IMG/VR virus record: IMGVR_UViG_3300025168_000269
Span: 1 to 35,905 of that record
Direction: 5' to 3' (one strand)
DNA length: 35,905 nucleotides
Source of the DNA: a virus
Positions within the stretch are counted from its first letter, which is position 1; each line of letters opens with the position of its first letter. The notes beneath the pieces are model-generated. The model ran no database searches and was not told the origin of the DNA. It worked only from the letters and a program-made list of their open reading frames with translations. The position numbers and the translations under genes are program-made. Shown in pieces: positions 15,994 through 26,561 of this stretch.

Positions 15994-18900
15994 TTAACTT
16001 TCCCATGTTGCTATTTTACTTAAATCTACCTCATATACATTGTTACTAGTTCCAAACATTTGAACTTCAAACTTTCCTAAAACAGTTAGGTAGTTATCGT
16101 AGTCTCCACCACTATCTATAGTACCAGAGTCGGTTTCGTAATCCCAAGCAGTAACTTTACCTAACACAGCTTGAAAACTGTTTACTGAAGCTGCTTCACC
16201 ACCGTTGTTAAATGTACTTGAGTGATCTTGATAATTAGTAAATTCATTTAATTCTGTTATAGATATGTGTGAAAATTGACAAAATAACTGTGTGTGATCG
16301 TCTGTTGTATTAGGTGATTCTATATATGCTATTATTTTATATTGACCTGCTGTTGGTGCCACATACGTTATATTTACATCTTGATTAAACACATAAGCAT
16401 CCACTCCAGTGTCGTTAATTACATCCCAATTATTCCATTCCTCAGCGTTACGTGCGTCAAACCACTGGCTTATTTGAGCATAACCAGTCTGAGTACCCCC
16501 AAAATCTTGACTAGGTCTTACAATAATAAATCTACCACGCATAGGCGTACCAGTGCCACCACAAGAATGTATATTAGAAGTTATCTGATAAGTTTGACCT
16601 TCTGTAAGTGTTACATTTCTTTTTATATAAGCTCTGGATTTATCATTGTAATATTGTGATATCATTTGATTACCATACATCTTGTAGTCACTTGAAAACT
16701 GTACTGAACTAGGGCCTGGTCTATACTTTTGAAGAGCACTTGCACCACCTGTGTTCCAATTATTAGGCCAAGCTCCATAATAAGATGCTGCAGCATTTGA
16801 TCCACCTTGTCCTAGTTGAGTGTCTATTATAATTGAAGCAGGAGTAGTATCAACTCCAGGCGATGGAAAGTTGTGCGTTATTAAAAATCGATCACTACCA
16901 TCCTCTAGAGTCTCTTGAAATGGATACAATTGAGATGCCTGACTAGTTCTATTAATGTTAGATAAAGAACATACGTCACCTTCTGGATTAGTAGATTCAT
17001 TATACGTGACAGTGCAACTCGTTGCTGGCCAATGTAATTCGTGGTCATCGTCACTATGTGCTTGGTCTGTTATACCAGTACCACCTGCGTTAAGCTTACG
17101 GAAAAACTCTGGATTAAATTTAAATTTTCCGGTTTCGGAACTGTGTAATACCCATCTAAACTCTACTTCAAGCGGGTAAAAGTTTGGCCCATTATTATCT
17201 AAGTAATAACCTTCGACCCATTGATTATAGTATGCTAAAGCTCCAGCAGATGGAGTGCTAACTGCATCAAATGATATATTTGCTTCACTAGGAAAACCAC
17301 TTATATTAGGGACTAACTTTATAACATCTGTGTTTTGTTGTCTAAGCCTAATCTGTATAGTATTTCCTGGTGCGTTATAATTAATTCCATTAATATAAGT
17401 GTCCTGCCAATCACCAGAAACAACATCAGATCCATAGGCTGAGTTGTGGGCAGTAGTTCTTATTTGAGTGTCACCTTGAGCTATAACTCTTAAATAGTAA
17501 TTTTTATATTCACTAACGTCAGTGTGTGCAGGTATGTCTGGTAACACTAACTCGTATGGTTGCTCACTTGGGTTAGGCAATGTAATAACCGTAGTAATAC
17601 CAGCTTGTAGCGGATCGGTAGGTATAACGTTGTTATCTACAACATCACCCCATTGTACCGCGTTTCTAAAGCTACCAACAACTCCATCTCCACTAGACCT
17701 ACCAGTGGCGCGCGTTATAACCTCCACCTCTATTATTTCCACTTTAAACTCCGCACCTGAGTAGCCAGATATTTCCAACGCTATACGATTACCTACGTCA
17801 GTTGAATCGTTACCACTAGCTGGTATTAACCAAGCCTTATTGTTTGGCCCTTCAGTTTCACCAGGAGGACCAACCCACCCATTAATTTCACTAAGCTCTA
17901 GATCCCCCAAGCTTGGCGTAATAGTAATATTATTTATATACTTAGTGTTTTGATTTAGCAGTGGTGGAGCTGCTGTTAAGAAACCACTTAGAGATAAGTC
18001 ATTGAAATTGTTCACTACAGCGTTAGTCATATCACTTTCACTATGCGTAAATTCACTAGCTACACTAACCCCTAATAAACCAAGTTCATCTAACTCTTCT
18101 GCGTTTGGGTATCTAAAATACCAATCTCTTTGCCATTTAGTACAAAGAGAACTCGTATTTGGCTGGCTCGGCTCAAACGTTTGAGATGGGTTTTCCTCCC
18201 ATGGTCCCATTGCGTTGCTCCACGTGCCGTACAAAAACTCATCAATAGAATCAGCACCAGTGTGAGTATCTGTTTCAGGATCAAAAGCATTATTATCATT
18301 ACCATTAGAATCTCTTAGTTGATGAGATACGACTGCTAGCTGCTCCATCCCATGGTTTTGTATTTCCCAAACCTCTTTTGATATAGCACTAGTTCCATTA
18401 AAAGAGTTACCATTTTTATTCGCTTCTCTAAAAACAAACCCATACTCACCCTCACTAACTGCGCTGGAGGGTATTTCATTAGCAGATATGCCGTTACCTA
18501 ACTCTGTATTATCTAACTCAACAGTTATAGTACCTACCTTAATCCAACCCTCATCTTGACCTGATCTATCTAAAGTAAAAGTACCTTTAACATAAATAAC
18601 TTCATTTTGAGTTTTAAAATCATTATGATAATCAATAGCAGTACTTGAAATTGTGGGTGAAGTAACAGGAGTAAAATCTTGACCACCACTAACGTCTGTC
18701 ATGTTAACAGCTGGTGTAAACGTAACTTTACCTACACCTACTCTTCCGGAATAATTTACTGACCCAGGACCAGTAGTAGTATCAAATACTGACCAAGAAC
18801 CCCCTCTTATTTGCTTAGCAAAATCTGTCTGTAAAGCTATTACAGCTTCCTTTTCGTAGCCTTGATCAGCTACACCTAATAAATCTACCGTTACAATTTG

Positions 18901-19233
18901 GTCAGCTTGTAAAAAGAAGCTATCTTCTAAGTTTATAGTAACCTTAACCATGTTACCAACCACGTTCGGTCCTATAGTATTAGTGAAAGTAATATCTAAA
19001 TTATTCGCGTCAAGTTGAGCTATAATACCATCCCAGTTATCTCCGTTTGGATAAGTGGTTTTAGTATTATCCTTAAAAGCTTCAGCCTTAACAGTATACA
19101 CAGGATCCCAAGCATTCACTGGCTCATCAGGTACTATATATAAAATTTGATTAGGAAGATTAGTGTCTACTACTTCTAAACCACTTGTTACCGCATCTTC
19201 TTTAACATGACAATTGACTAAATTTCCCGCCAT
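15994..19233 (-). CDS. Large tail structural/adhesin-like protein
   Basis: A 1079-residue protein made mostly of predicted beta strands with Thr/Asn/Gly/Ser-rich turns and few charged clusters. Near residues 860-990 a segment with the pattern LTEGQTYQIT and then TAGQYKIIAYIES resembles jelly-roll or carbohydrate-binding-like sandwiches. No catalytic motif is visible. The start at 19233 is four bases after the stop of the nozzle gene, implying tight coupling. Position directly after the nozzle and the lack of hydrophobic segments suggest an external tail appendage or receptor-binding protein. This is inferred from context and composition; homology is not recognised with certainty. Confidence 0.65.
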   Translation of the reverse strand: MAGNLVNCHVKEDAVTSGLEVVDTNLPNQILYIVPDEPVNAWDPVYTVKAEAFKDNTKTTYPNGDNWDGIIAQLDANNLDITFTNTIGPNVVGNMVKVTINLEDSFFLQADQIVTVDLLGVADQGYEKEAVIALQTDFAKQIRGGSWSVFDTTTGPGSVNYSGRVGVGKVTFTPAVNMTDVSGGQDFTPVTSPTISSTAIDYHNDFKTQNEVIYVKGTFTLDRSGQDEGWIKVGTITVELDNTELGNGISANEIPSSAVSEGEYGFVFREANKNGNSFNGTSAISKEVWEIQNHGMEQLAVVSHQLRDSNGNDNNAFDPETDTHTGADSIDEFLYGTWSNAMGPWEENPSQTFEPSQPNTSSLCTKWQRDWYFRYPNAEELDELGLLGVSVASEFTHSESDMTNAVVNNFNDLSLSGFLTAAPPLLNQNTKYINNITITPSLGDLELSEINGWVGPPGETEGPNNKAWLIPASGNDSTDVGNRIALEISGYSGAEFKVEIIEVEVITRATGRSSGDGVVGSFRNAVQWGDVVDNNVIPTDPLQAGITTVITLPNPSEQPYELVLPDIPAHTDVSEYKNYYLRVIAQGDTQIRTTAHNSAYGSDVVSGDWQDTYINGINYNAPGNTIQIRLRQQNTDVIKLVPNISGFPSEANISFDAVSTPSAGALAYYNQWVEGYYLDNNGPNFYPLEVEFRWVLHSSETGKFKFNPEFFRKLNAGGTGITDQAHSDDDHELHWPATSCTVTYNESTNPEGDVCSLSNINRTSQASQLYPFQETLEDGSDRFLITHNFPSPGVDTTPASIIIDTQLGQGGSNAAASYYGAWPNNWNTGGASALQKYRPGPSSVQFSSDYKMYGNQMISQYYNDKSRAYIKRNVTLTEGQTYQITSNIHSCGGTGTPMRGRFIIVRPSQDFGGTQTGYAQISQWFDARNAEEWNNWDVINDTGVDAYVFNQDVNITYVAPTAGQYKIIAYIESPNTTDDHTQLFCQFSHISITELNEFTNYQDHSSTFNNGGEAASVNSFQAVLGKVTAWDYETDSGTIDSGGDYDNYLTVLGKFEVQMFGTSNNVYEVDLSKIATWES

Positions 19234-19237
19234 TTTA

Positions 19238-22200
19238 TTATCCGTTTTCTGTTATTGTTAATTTGAACACGTTAATTATAGGTACGCTAGCTATATCTAT
19301 AACGCCAATACCTTGAACTGAAAATTCTTTAGTATCTAAATTACTCAAACTAGTAGCATCACCTTTAATGTATTCAAACCATTTACCTTCTCTTTCTATA
19401 AACTCAGGTATGCTAGCCTCTTGTAAATTCGTTTTAAACGAACTAACGTGCCAGCCAGCCTTAGTATCACTAGTTAAGTCTTGATAATTAGGGTTGTTAA
19501 TACTTATTTCATTTCCATTAGCGTCCGTAAGATTTTTATTATCCCACCCATCAACTTTAGCTTGAGTACCTTCATAGTTCATAGATAAGAAACTTTTAAT
19601 CACTTCAGGACTTTGATTAAATAAAACGTCCACAGTTGAATTATAATGTTCACCATAAAAATTATTAGCTTCAATATCTAAGGATCCGTCAGTTGATAAA
19701 TCTTCATTGTGATGTGACCATATAATTTTGTTGTTTATATAATCAGTATCGCTCGAGTCATACTTAATCTTACCAGTAAGGTATTCATCATTAATTGACA
19801 GACCAGTTTGAGGTATAAAAGATTTAAAGCTAGTCCACCCTTTGGTTTTCTCGCTAAAAGAAACTGTGGTGTCTCTATAAGTATTTTGTTTATGATTAAG
19901 CGTGAGATTGTATTCACCTTTTATCTCATCAAAACTACCAACCAACCACCGTGTTGGTTCTAAATTATCTCTAAACCAAGAGCTCATACCAGCGTCAGAT
20001 ATAGGTGTTAAACCATCTTGAGATAATCTAATAACTTTATTTCTCTGCTTGTCAGTAAAATACATTCTAATGTAATCAACAGCTAGAGACTCAGGGTTTG
20101 TAGATATACCATAATCACCCTTGAAAGCTTTAGCATCTCCTAGTACTGCATTGGATGCTGTCACGTTAGAACTACCGTCAGCGTTATATAATGCATCTTT
20201 GTTTGCTAATATCTGAAATACCTTATCTTCACAGAAAGCAACAACATTAGTATCTCTAGTTTTTAAAGCTTGAAGGGATCCGTAAGATGGGTTTAAATCC
20301 TTAGTTATAGGTTGAGCCATGTTAAACTCATTAAGGTTATTAACACCACTTGTAGAGTTATATATACCTGACCATATCATGCCACTACCTCTACGTTCCT
20401 CTCCAAATGTATCAAGCGTTGTAGAAACCTTGCAACCGTTATCTATTGTAGGCGCATTGAAATCATCTCTAATTCTATCAGACTCTAAACCGTTTCCAAA
20501 AGCGTAGCAATTAAACCAACTCAAGCCTACCGGTTCTTTAAACACCTCGTGATCTAGTCTATAAAACCCAGTCTCGAATTGGTTGTCTTCACCACTGTAA
20601 TTGTTAGCTGGAAAATAATTTTCAGTATCTGTAATGTTATCGTAGAATTGCCAGTGAGCTATTATACTTGACTGTGTTATAGTTCCATTTGGATGTATAA
20701 ACTCTAACACATCACCAACCAATAAGCCTAAATCCTGTTCAGGCTTACAAATTCCTTGTATCCCAATCATTATAACATCCCTTATTGCGGAGCACACTTG
20801 CACCCTACCAAAACCTGTCATATCAACATTAACACCGTCTCTTGTCACTCTAACATCGCAACCTAGAGGTATAAAAGATTTTATGGTTTCATTTTTTAAC
20901 TGTATTGGTATAGCATCTGTAGCTTCATAATACAAATCCATACCAACGTCATCTTTAGGTTCTGTCTCCCATATAGCATTACCATCCGTTATATTAACAG
21001 CTTCTGATCTATCAAAAAAAGCTTCAACAAACTCTATCATAGAGTGGTTAGTACCATCATGCCTTAAGGAACTTCTAGGATCCCAAATATTAACGTCCAT
21101 ACCTTTCATAGGATCTCCCTTTATGTGGAAGTATGTTTTCATGAGAGTCCTATAACACCAACTTGCAGGTGAACTAGCTTCATCACACTCTTTACAAACT
21201 GTGTTTTGATGAATATGGTAATTCCATCTATTCCAACCCGGCCTATGACCAGATATTTGGTATATAGTTCCAGTAGGATCACCAGAGAATCTAAATATAG
21301 ATCCAGCTTCAGTCATTCTATTATAGAAATCAAGATTGTTTTGATCATTAAAACCGTCTTTACCCATCGTAGCCCATTGTATTGCATTCATGCCCGCTGC
21401 TGGTCCACCTTCCGCGTCGTTGTGTAAGCCTGGATGCCAATTTTCTGGGTTAGGGCTGCCTTGTTCACCTTGCCCTAACGCGTTTGCATCACCATTACCC
21501 CCACTACCACGAGCTTCATCTATAAATGGTGTGTTTATATGAGAAATAGGGTATGTGCCAGAACCTCCAGCGTACCACTCCCAGAACCTACGCACATCAT
21601 CCTTTACGAAGCATTCTCCCATATGCCCTGCATCTGCTCCTGATAGAGCGTTACCAGGGTAGTTATCACAGCCCACTACATTCTGCGTTCCCCAAAACGA
21701 ATTATACCAATTAACAGATGAAGGTGTTCCAGCTGTTGGATTTGATTCTCCTGAATAGTCACCTTGATATTGAGCATTTGATGCAGAAGCGGTATTGGTA
21801 GGGTTGTTTTGGACGTACTTAAATTTTAATTGATAATTAGTATTGTACTTTAAACCATCTTCTGTTATGCTCATGATTTTAGTAGATAAAGTAGCGTCTT
21901 TGTATACTTTAATAAAAAACTTACCGTCAAATTCTGGTCTGTTTTCTACAACAGCATCTTTAATTTCAAACTCCATTTCATCTATTTCTTGAAAACTACT
22001 TAACCCAAAAGAGTCGGTAAAGTTAGCTGAGTCGCCAAGCGGGTCTACTAATGTCACAGTGTGATTGGTATCATTCATTCTGGCTATCTTAACCCAGTTA
22101 GAATATTTCAATGTACCACCTTCAATAGCTCTTAATCTACCCCAGCCAATACCTTTAAATTCTATATTATCAAAATTAGCATCATATAAAGTGTCGTCGA

Positions 22201-24862
22201 AGTTAACGATCATTGAGTCTGTTAAATTGGTATTAGTCTCCATGGGTATACAACCTATTATCTTGTCAGTGGTTTTTATAAAGTCAGGAGCTTCATTTTT
22301 TATAGCTAATATTTTATATTTAGCTTTGTCTAAAACTGGTGTTTCATTACCATGTTCATTTTTAAGTATTAAGTATGTATTTTCGTCTACTTTATTTCTA
22401 TCAGAAGATTGAAACGACAACCACAAATTACCGTCTTCAGCGTCATACCAGCGGTCTTGAACTAAGTTGTAATACTCATTAGTTGTTTCCTTCACGTAGA
22501 ACTTGAAGTATTCCATCCAAGGTTCAGGGCTTGAAGTCGTCCATTCTAACTGGGCTTTCAACTTGTTAATACTTGCACATTTTTCCTTTGGAACAGTTAC
22601 ACTATCAGGATATATAGGCGCTGGAACTAGAGGGTCGGAGATCTCACCCATACCTCCTAATCCTATAACAGGCGTCTCTCTACCATACTTATCGCCGAAC
22701 ACTACGCCAATTCTATATTTACGTATAGATTTTAGTGACTTAAAAGGATAAAAATCAGTTTGTTCAAGCTCCTCTTCTGTAGATTTACTAGTACCAGGTT
22801 TAGCTTGATATTTCTTAAACCAAGTACTTCTAAGCATAGAACCATGTTCTATAGACTCATACCACTGTTTTACAAAAACTGGAGAATCAATATCGTAGTT
22901 TTGTAAATAATTACCATATACTACTCTGTTACCTGTAACCTCTTGAGCTAAAGCTTTTCTTGGCACGTTATCCCAAGCTCTTAGTATCTGAGATGACTCA
23001 AGTGTTCTATGTATCATTTCTGATTTTATTTCAAAAACCCCTTTGTAACTACTTGTTGGGTTCACCCCATTAAGCAACTGATTGTTGCTCTCGTCATCCC
23101 ACTCGTGATGCTTAGACCTACTTATTGTTTTAACTATATAAACGTTTGGTGACACAGTGTCTTTATATAATATATCAACCTCAGTAACATCGTCAGGTCT
23201 TAAAGCATCATCAACTATAAAATCAGTTATTTTAAGTTGTCTAACGTTGTTAACCATACCAAGATTAAAACCTTTCTTAGGTACATAATCAAATTTATCA
23301 GGTATAAAAGCTAATTCAGACCAAGGTGCGAAAGAAGAATACTCTCCATCTTGATATTTGTATCTAAAAGAAAATCTCCCAAACTTAAGTTCAAAATAAG
23401 GATCTTTTTTAATTTCGTATAATCTAACTTTCCATACTAAATCTGTGGCTTCAATATCATTGCTTATAACATCTATCAGTACTTTGTAACGATTCATCAC
23501 ACCCTCTTCAGTGTAATTAATATCGGCCACTATAGCTACTATTTGTTTATCACCATTTTCTTGATAAATCTCAATGCGATCACCAATATCAAATAATGGT
23601 AAAGGTACCGAGCTAGTACCAATTTTTATTTCATCACCAGGTTGATATAACTCTTCGTTTGGCTTGAAGTTAACCACAAACATTGCCTCAGTAAGACCTG
23701 GCATGCTTTCTGCGTCGTATGATAGTAAATCACCAGTAGCTGGCGCACCTTTCCCATCTGAGTATTGAGACATTTCTATCTTAGGAGAAGTTCTAGGTGC
23801 TCTTCTTATCATTGTGACGTGATCAGGTTTAACACCTCCATCCGTGCCAACATCTACTGAGTCCAAACTAATCAGTGAATTATTGCTACTATCTGGATCG
23901 CTTATCATCAACTTGGTGTGCTTGTTGAAAAGACCATCATCAGAGCTGCATCCAGCCTTACTTCTTGCAATGTTTATTTTCTTAGGCTCAGTTCTATTAT
24001 CTGTCCAAAACAGTAAATCATCTATTATATTTATACCAGTTATATAATTTTTAGGAATTTCCTCATCTACTGGTGGGTCGTCTTGTAGTGAGAAATCTAA
24101 AACTGGGTTAGCTTTAATTACACAGTGATAAAGCGGTGAAAAAACTCCAACAATATATCTATCGAAATAAATTCTTGTGGCATTATTTTGTAAGTGTTCA
24201 ACTTTTACGATTTTTATAGTCTCCTCTGGCATACCATTTAATCCACCCATGTTATTAGGTTTGTATGTAGATAGTACGTAACTGGTTCCATTATAAATCT
24301 GAAAACTCATTCCAGCTCTAATGTTTTGAGTTAAATTTTGATCAGTACTACCTATAGTAATGTAGTAGTACGGGACGGTTGCTGACCCGTTTGTTGTGCT
24401 ATTGTTGTCAACTACAGTTTGAAAACTGTCTACTCGGGTTTCAATTCTTTTAACATCTATAAATACAGGTAACACACTCCGAGTAGCTTGGTTGTACTCA
24501 ACTATCATGTCTTTATATAGCTTAGTACCCTTAACCATATCCCAAGTAAAACCACTTGCGGTTGTCTCCTCGCTATGCGGTGGTGATGCCACAAAGAAGT
24601 AAGCTTTATTTGTCTTCTCATTAGAAATAGAACCAACATGATAGCTAGTTCTACCCATCCAATTAGTTGTAGGATCTATATCACCCCTAGTTGAAAACCT
24701 ACCTTTATTACCGTATAAGTTCTGTATAGCTCCAATGTCACTATCACTAGACGTCCTAACTTCTATGTTTAATGCGTCTCTATATTCACCTTGAGGAACT
24801 ATTCTTTCATCAAGGTCTTTATTCATTTTACCGCCTTGAAATGTATGTCTTATCTCTGCCAT
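19238..24862 (-). CDS. Tail nozzle (muzzle-type) protein, large
   Basis: A 1874-residue protein. The N-terminus (HTFQGGKMNKDLDERIVPQGEYRDALNI, read as two shorter motifs) is the recognisable start of a nozzle or stabilisation-type family recalled from marine and crAss-like phages, functionally comparable to T7 gp12 or P22 gp10. Such proteins form the six-fold tail nozzle below the connector. Strand-rich blocks follow throughout, consistent with beta-propeller-type domains. Residues about 1015-1250 are an odd Gly/Asn/Pro/Trp-rich section with a C-x2-C motif (VCKECDE) that looks inserted. The C-terminal 600 residues return to regular strands (such as KGWTSFKSFIPQTG, typical of the family). It begins six bases after the connector gene. 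Confidence 0.8.
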   Translation of the reverse strand: MAEIRHTFQGGKMNKDLDERIVPQGEYRDALNIEVRTSSDSDIGAIQNLYGNKGRFSTRGDIDPTTNWMGRTSYHVGSISNEKTNKAYFFVASPPHSEETTASGFTWDMVKGTKLYKDMIVEYNQATRSVLPVFIDVKRIETRVDSFQTVVDNNSTTNGSATVPYYYITIGSTDQNLTQNIRAGMSFQIYNGTSYVLSTYKPNNMGGLNGMPEETIKIVKVEHLQNNATRIYFDRYIVGVFSPLYHCVIKANPVLDFSLQDDPPVDEEIPKNYITGINIIDDLLFWTDNRTEPKKINIARSKAGCSSDDGLFNKHTKLMISDPDSSNNSLISLDSVDVGTDGGVKPDHVTMIRRAPRTSPKIEMSQYSDGKGAPATGDLLSYDAESMPGLTEAMFVVNFKPNEELYQPGDEIKIGTSSVPLPLFDIGDRIEIYQENGDKQIVAIVADINYTEEGVMNRYKVLIDVISNDIEATDLVWKVRLYEIKKDPYFELKFGRFSFRYKYQDGEYSSFAPWSELAFIPDKFDYVPKKGFNLGMVNNVRQLKITDFIVDDALRPDDVTEVDILYKDTVSPNVYIVKTISRSKHHEWDDESNNQLLNGVNPTSSYKGVFEIKSEMIHRTLESSQILRAWDNVPRKALAQEVTGNRVVYGNYLQNYDIDSPVFVKQWYESIEHGSMLRSTWFKKYQAKPGTSKSTEEELEQTDFYPFKSLKSIRKYRIGVVFGDKYGRETPVIGLGGMGEISDPLVPAPIYPDSVTVPKEKCASINKLKAQLEWTTSSPEPWMEYFKFYVKETTNEYYNLVQDRWYDAEDGNLWLSFQSSDRNKVDENTYLILKNEHGNETPVLDKAKYKILAIKNEAPDFIKTTDKIIGCIPMETNTNLTDSMIVNFDDTLYDANFDNIEFKGIGWGRLRAIEGGTLKYSNWVKIARMNDTNHTVTLVDPLGDSANFTDSFGLSSFQEIDEMEFEIKDAVVENRPEFDGKFFIKVYKDATLSTKIMSITEDGLKYNTNYQLKFKYVQNNPTNTASASNAQYQGDYSGESNPTAGTPSSVNWYNSFWGTQNVVGCDNYPGNALSGADAGHMGECFVKDDVRRFWEWYAGGSGTYPISHINTPFIDEARGSGGNGDANALGQGEQGSPNPENWHPGLHNDAEGGPAAGMNAIQWATMGKDGFNDQNNLDFYNRMTEAGSIFRFSGDPTGTIYQISGHRPGWNRWNYHIHQNTVCKECDEASSPASWCYRTLMKTYFHIKGDPMKGMDVNIWDPRSSLRHDGTNHSMIEFVEAFFDRSEAVNITDGNAIWETEPKDDVGMDLYYEATDAIPIQLKNETIKSFIPLGCDVRVTRDGVNVDMTGFGRVQVCSAIRDVIMIGIQGICKPEQDLGLLVGDVLEFIHPNGTITQSSIIAHWQFYDNITDTENYFPANNYSGEDNQFETGFYRLDHEVFKEPVGLSWFNCYAFGNGLESDRIRDDFNAPTIDNGCKVSTTLDTFGEERRGSGMIWSGIYNSTSGVNNLNEFNMAQPITKDLNPSYGSLQALKTRDTNVVAFCEDKVFQILANKDALYNADGSSNVTASNAVLGDAKAFKGDYGISTNPESLAVDYIRMYFTDKQRNKVIRLSQDGLTPISDAGMSSWFRDNLEPTRWLVGSFDEIKGEYNLTLNHKQNTYRDTTVSFSEKTKGWTSFKSFIPQTGLSINDEYLTGKIKYDSSDTDYINNKIIWSHHNEDLSTDGSLDIEANNFYGEHYNSTVDVLFNQSPEVIKSFLSMNYEGTQAKVDGWDNKNLTDANGNEISINNPNYQDLTSDTKAGWHVSSFKTNLQEASIPEFIEREGKWFEYIKGDATSLSNLDTKEFSVQGIGVIDIASVPIINVFKLTITENG

Positions 24863-24868
24863 AAAATA

Positions 24869-25771
24869 TTACTTAATAGGTTTACTAATACCTTTTAGTA
24901 TTTGAGTAAACTCTTCCATTTTTATATTAGACAATCTAATCTTAGCGTTTCTAGTCTCCGCAAACTTTTCTCTTTTAAATCTTTGAACAACTCCTTCTGG
25001 AATGTTAGATCTACCAGAAACTAACCCGTACATAATATGTTTGTATACTGCTTCTTCACAAAATTTATGTACTATCATTTCTGAATCAGTACCTAAACCA
25101 TCGCTAATATACTTTAATGTTATTGTTTTCCCAGCTAAATCAGAACTGAAATGTATAAACCCAGTTGAGTTGTCTATATAGAAAGTACCATTACTTTGTG
25201 CGTGCTGAGGATCTAGACCATATCTTCTACCTCTATTATCTAAATGGTTGTGATCTGAAGTATCATGATCTTGATCGTTGCTAGATGATGATATAGAGTT
25301 AAATTTATCCCAAGTCCTTGATTGATGAGGCTCAGTGGCGCTAGTGGCATCTCCTGTAGGATTTAAATTATTACCAGTGTAATTGTAAACGCCCGTTGAA
25401 GAGTTTGCGTCAAGCGGGAAGGGATTAGATGTTTTACCTGTAGGGTACAAAAGCTTTTCAATACCACTAGAATCTACTCTAACTATCTTAGTGTAGTTGA
25501 CGTAATCTCGCGGTAAAGGCATAACTAATATCGAGGGTACTTCTTGTTCAAAAGCTTTGTGAGAACGAAGAACATCGTATGATAATTCTTGTATAGCTCT
25601 CATGCCATGAAACTGAACGTCCATATAGTTAACTTTGTTTATTATTTTATTTTCTCCAACATAAACTAACATAAAAGATTTTACTATCTCATCTAAAGAT
25701 ACGAATTGATAATTACCTTTGCTAGTACCCTCATAATAACCTTTTTCAGTTGTTCCGTCTAGTAATCCCAT
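24869..25771 (-). CDS. Connector/adaptor protein
   Basis: A 300-residue protein starting MGLLDGTTEKGYYEG, with a helical block at about 26-75 (DEIVKSFMLVYVGENKII, then GMRAIQELSYDVLRSH) and the phrase LPRDYVNYTKIVRVD at about 85-99. This layout matches a conserved marine-phage family that I recall next to the nozzle gene and regard as the head-tail adaptor or upper tail ring (T7 gp11-like in role). A Ser/Asp/His-rich flexible stretch (about 150-185) precedes a strand-rich segment and a basic C-terminal helix. The leader is the A/T-only TAATTAATT element overlapping the preceding stop codon. It lies between two ring paralogs and the nozzle, as expected for connector assembly. Confidence 0.75.
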   Translation of the reverse strand: MGLLDGTTEKGYYEGTSKGNYQFVSLDEIVKSFMLVYVGENKIINKVNYMDVQFHGMRAIQELSYDVLRSHKAFEQEVPSILVMPLPRDYVNYTKIVRVDSSGIEKLLYPTGKTSNPFPLDANSSTGVYNYTGNNLNPTGDATSATEPHQSRTWDKFNSISSSSNDQDHDTSDHNHLDNRGRRYGLDPQHAQSNGTFYIDNSTGFIHFSSDLAGKTITLKYISDGLGTDSEMIVHKFCEEAVYKHIMYGLVSGRSNIPEGVVQRFKREKFAETRNAKIRLSNIKMEEFTQILKGISKPIK

Positions 25772-25773
25772 AA

Positions 25774-26559
25774 TTAATTATTTTTTGCAGCTTCATTACT
25801 AGCCTCGTTTCTCAAAGCCATTTCAGAGGTTTGAACGTCATCTGTAGACATACCAGCTAAATATAGTATTTTGTTAATCAAAGAAGATCTTTCAGATTCA
25901 TGCAGCTCAAAGTCAACTGTAGCACCAAGTGAATAAGTAACCACTCCAGTATCAACGTTAGTAATACTACCCCATTTTGGTGTTGTTGGTTTTTTTATAA
26001 AATCCAAATTTGGATTGCTAGTAGGTTCTGGGAATATACCTACTGTGTTAGAGGTTTTTCTGTAGTATATATGTTCTAAATCTTTTTTGAAAAACGCTTT
26101 ATTAGTAGAGTAAGATCTGACTTGTATAAAATAATTTTTAGAAACTTCTCTATATACAACAGCTGCACTAGCACCATCATTGTTAACGCTTTCAATCCAA
26201 TAAATATCCGCTGGAGGATAAGTTGTAAAATCTACAGGTATACCACTTCCTTTATTAAGCTCAACACCTTCTACTCTAAATGGTTCTATTTTATTTGCTA
26301 TTAAATCAAAGTCTCTATGTTCTTCGTAATTCCCTTTTTTTCCTTCTATCCAAAAAGCTTTGTATTCGTTTAGACTTTCTTCAAACAAATCTTGCTGTGC
26401 TCTGTCTGCGAGTATATTAAATTCATTAGGCGTTATATAATCTCTACGTCCTTGAACAAGCATAGGAGATCCTTCAAAAGATACATTTTGCTTCTCAAGC
26501 TTTTCATTGCTAATTACACTTAAGATTTCCTTATAAACTTTATTTATACTTATCGCCAT
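25774..26559 (-). CDS. Connector ring protein candidate, paralog B
   Basis: A 261-residue protein clearly related to the gene just upstream. Shared features are an N-terminal helix (VYKEILSVI), the motif YITPNEFN (from residue 41) followed by A-x2-AQQD-x-FE, the strand phrase IYWIESV, the stretch FIKKPTTPKWG, and the end SSLINKILYLAGM ... ALRNEASNEAAKNN. It carries about 18 extra residues before the YITP motif. Families of this kind are, from memory, found between capsid and nozzle genes of crAss-like and other Bacteroidota phages and are regarded as ring or collar proteins. The role is inferred from position. The duplicated pair suggests two successive rings, or one divergent copy with a new partner. 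Confidence 0.7.
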   Translation of the reverse strand: MAISINKVYKEILSVISNEKLEKQNVSFEGSPMLVQGRRDYITPNEFNILADRAQQDLFEESLNEYKAFWIEGKKGNYEEHRDFDLIANKIEPFRVEGVELNKGSGIPVDFTTYPPADIYWIESVNNDGASAAVVYREVSKNYFIQVRSYSTNKAFFKKDLEHIYYRKTSNTVGIFPEPTSNPNLDFIKKPTTPKWGSITNVDTGVVTYSLGATVDFELHESERSSLINKILYLAGMSTDDVQTSEMALRNEASNEAAKNN

Positions 26560-26561
26560 GA

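Noticed and set aside
22065-22412. 115-residue plus-strand frame
   Set aside because: It is antisense to the nozzle gene; all supported genes are on the minus strand and no leader or partner gene is visible.
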